Source of the DNA: Alphaproteobacteria bacterium
GTDB lineage: Bacteria; Pseudomonadota; Alphaproteobacteria; Rhodobacterales; Rhodobacteraceae
DNA: 5,622 bases
Assembly (NCBI GenBank): GCA_024279075.1
Contig: JAJRRX010000049.1
Span: 1 to 5,622 of the forward strand
Reading direction: 5' to 3'
In this document: positions 5,434-5,622 of the stretch, piece by piece
How positions within the stretch are numbered: the stretch's first letter is position 1
Layout: every line of letters starts with the position of its first letter
Program-made: the position numbers and the translations under genes
Notes under the pieces: generated by a model
What the model was told of the DNA's origin: nothing
The model's database searches: none
The model's input: the letters and a program-made list of their open reading frames with translations, nothing else

Positions 5434-5622
5434 TTAGCGCTGCGGATAATACTGCCTGCCCCGTGGGGGGTAAACAGCTCCAGCAAGCAGGCATGGGGCG
5501 CGCGGCCATCGAGGATAACCACAGCCCGCACCCCGCCCGCTATCGCTTGCAAGGCCGTTTCAGTTTTGGGGATCATACCGCCCGCGATAATGCCGTCATC
5601 GGTGAGTTTACGCACGGTTTCA
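5430..5622 (-). CDS. argB: Acetylglutamate kinase, C-terminal part (5'-truncated by the window edge)
   Basis: Second enzyme of arginine synthesis: phosphorylates N-acetyl-L-glutamate with ATP in the cytoplasm. Only the last 63 or so residues are in the window; the frame stays open to the right edge, and the GTG at 5613-5615 is an internal Val. DDGIIAGGMIPKTETAL is the conserved segment whose Lys corresponds to catalytic Lys217 of the E. coli enzyme. DGRAPHACLLELFTPHGAG is the C-terminal signature of arginine-inhibited hexameric kinases. Compared with the Pseudomonas aeruginosa enzyme, the positions equal to Glu281 and Gly287 are kept, but the position of His268 seems to be Val. The protein ends SIIRSAN. 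The TAG stop sits inside a CTAG shared with the converging methyltransferase gene. Upstream neighbours are outside the window. Confidence 0.95.
   Translation of the reverse strand, partial: ETVRKLTDDGIIAGGMIPKTETALQAIAGGVRAVVILDGRAPHACLLELFTPHGAGSIIRSAN

Overview
The window reads as a piece of chromosome from an alphaproteobacterium with fairly high GC. This rests on the style of the TopA, AsnC-type regulator and ArgB proteins and on codons rich in G/C at third positions. I cannot name a genus. There are no tRNAs, rRNAs, transposases, phage genes or CRISPR repeats. The region looks like ordinary core genome with tight spacing between genes.

Layout. 1-2390 (+) is DNA topoisomerase I (topA), cut by the left edge so that the TOPRIM domain lies outside. 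It carries an apparent insertion in its core and a lysine/alanine repeat tail. 2387-2599 (-) is a small unrecognised gene of 70 codons whose stop overlaps the topA stop. 2600-2747 is an AT-rich divergent promoter region with a 15-bp palindrome very like an Lrp box. 2748-3209 (+) is an Lrp/AsnC-family regulator. 3210-3308 is a convergent intergenic gap containing a GC-rich inverted repeat. 3309-3812 (-) is a SixA-type phosphohistidine phosphatase, and 3865-4662 (-) is a membrane di-iron hydroxylase of the sterol desaturase / fatty acid hydroxylase superfamily just upstream of it, probably one transcript. 4663-4779 is a second divergent promoter region. 4780-5433 (+) is a DUF938 SAM-dependent methyltransferase. 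5430-5622 (-) is the C-terminal end of acetylglutamate kinase (argB), cut by the right edge.

How the parts relate. The genes do not form one pathway: DNA supercoiling (topA), amino-acid-type regulation (Lrp/AsnC), histidine dephosphorylation, membrane lipid oxidation, methylation of an unknown substrate, and arginine synthesis (argB) sit side by side. The best-supported link is the Lrp/AsnC gene with its own upstream operator, which probably controls that gene and perhaps the divergent small gene. The hydroxylase and phosphatase are likely co-transcribed. I found no convincing sign of a new defence or mobile system. The items most worth checking are the operator with its divergent small gene, the TopA insertion and the structured convergent gap.
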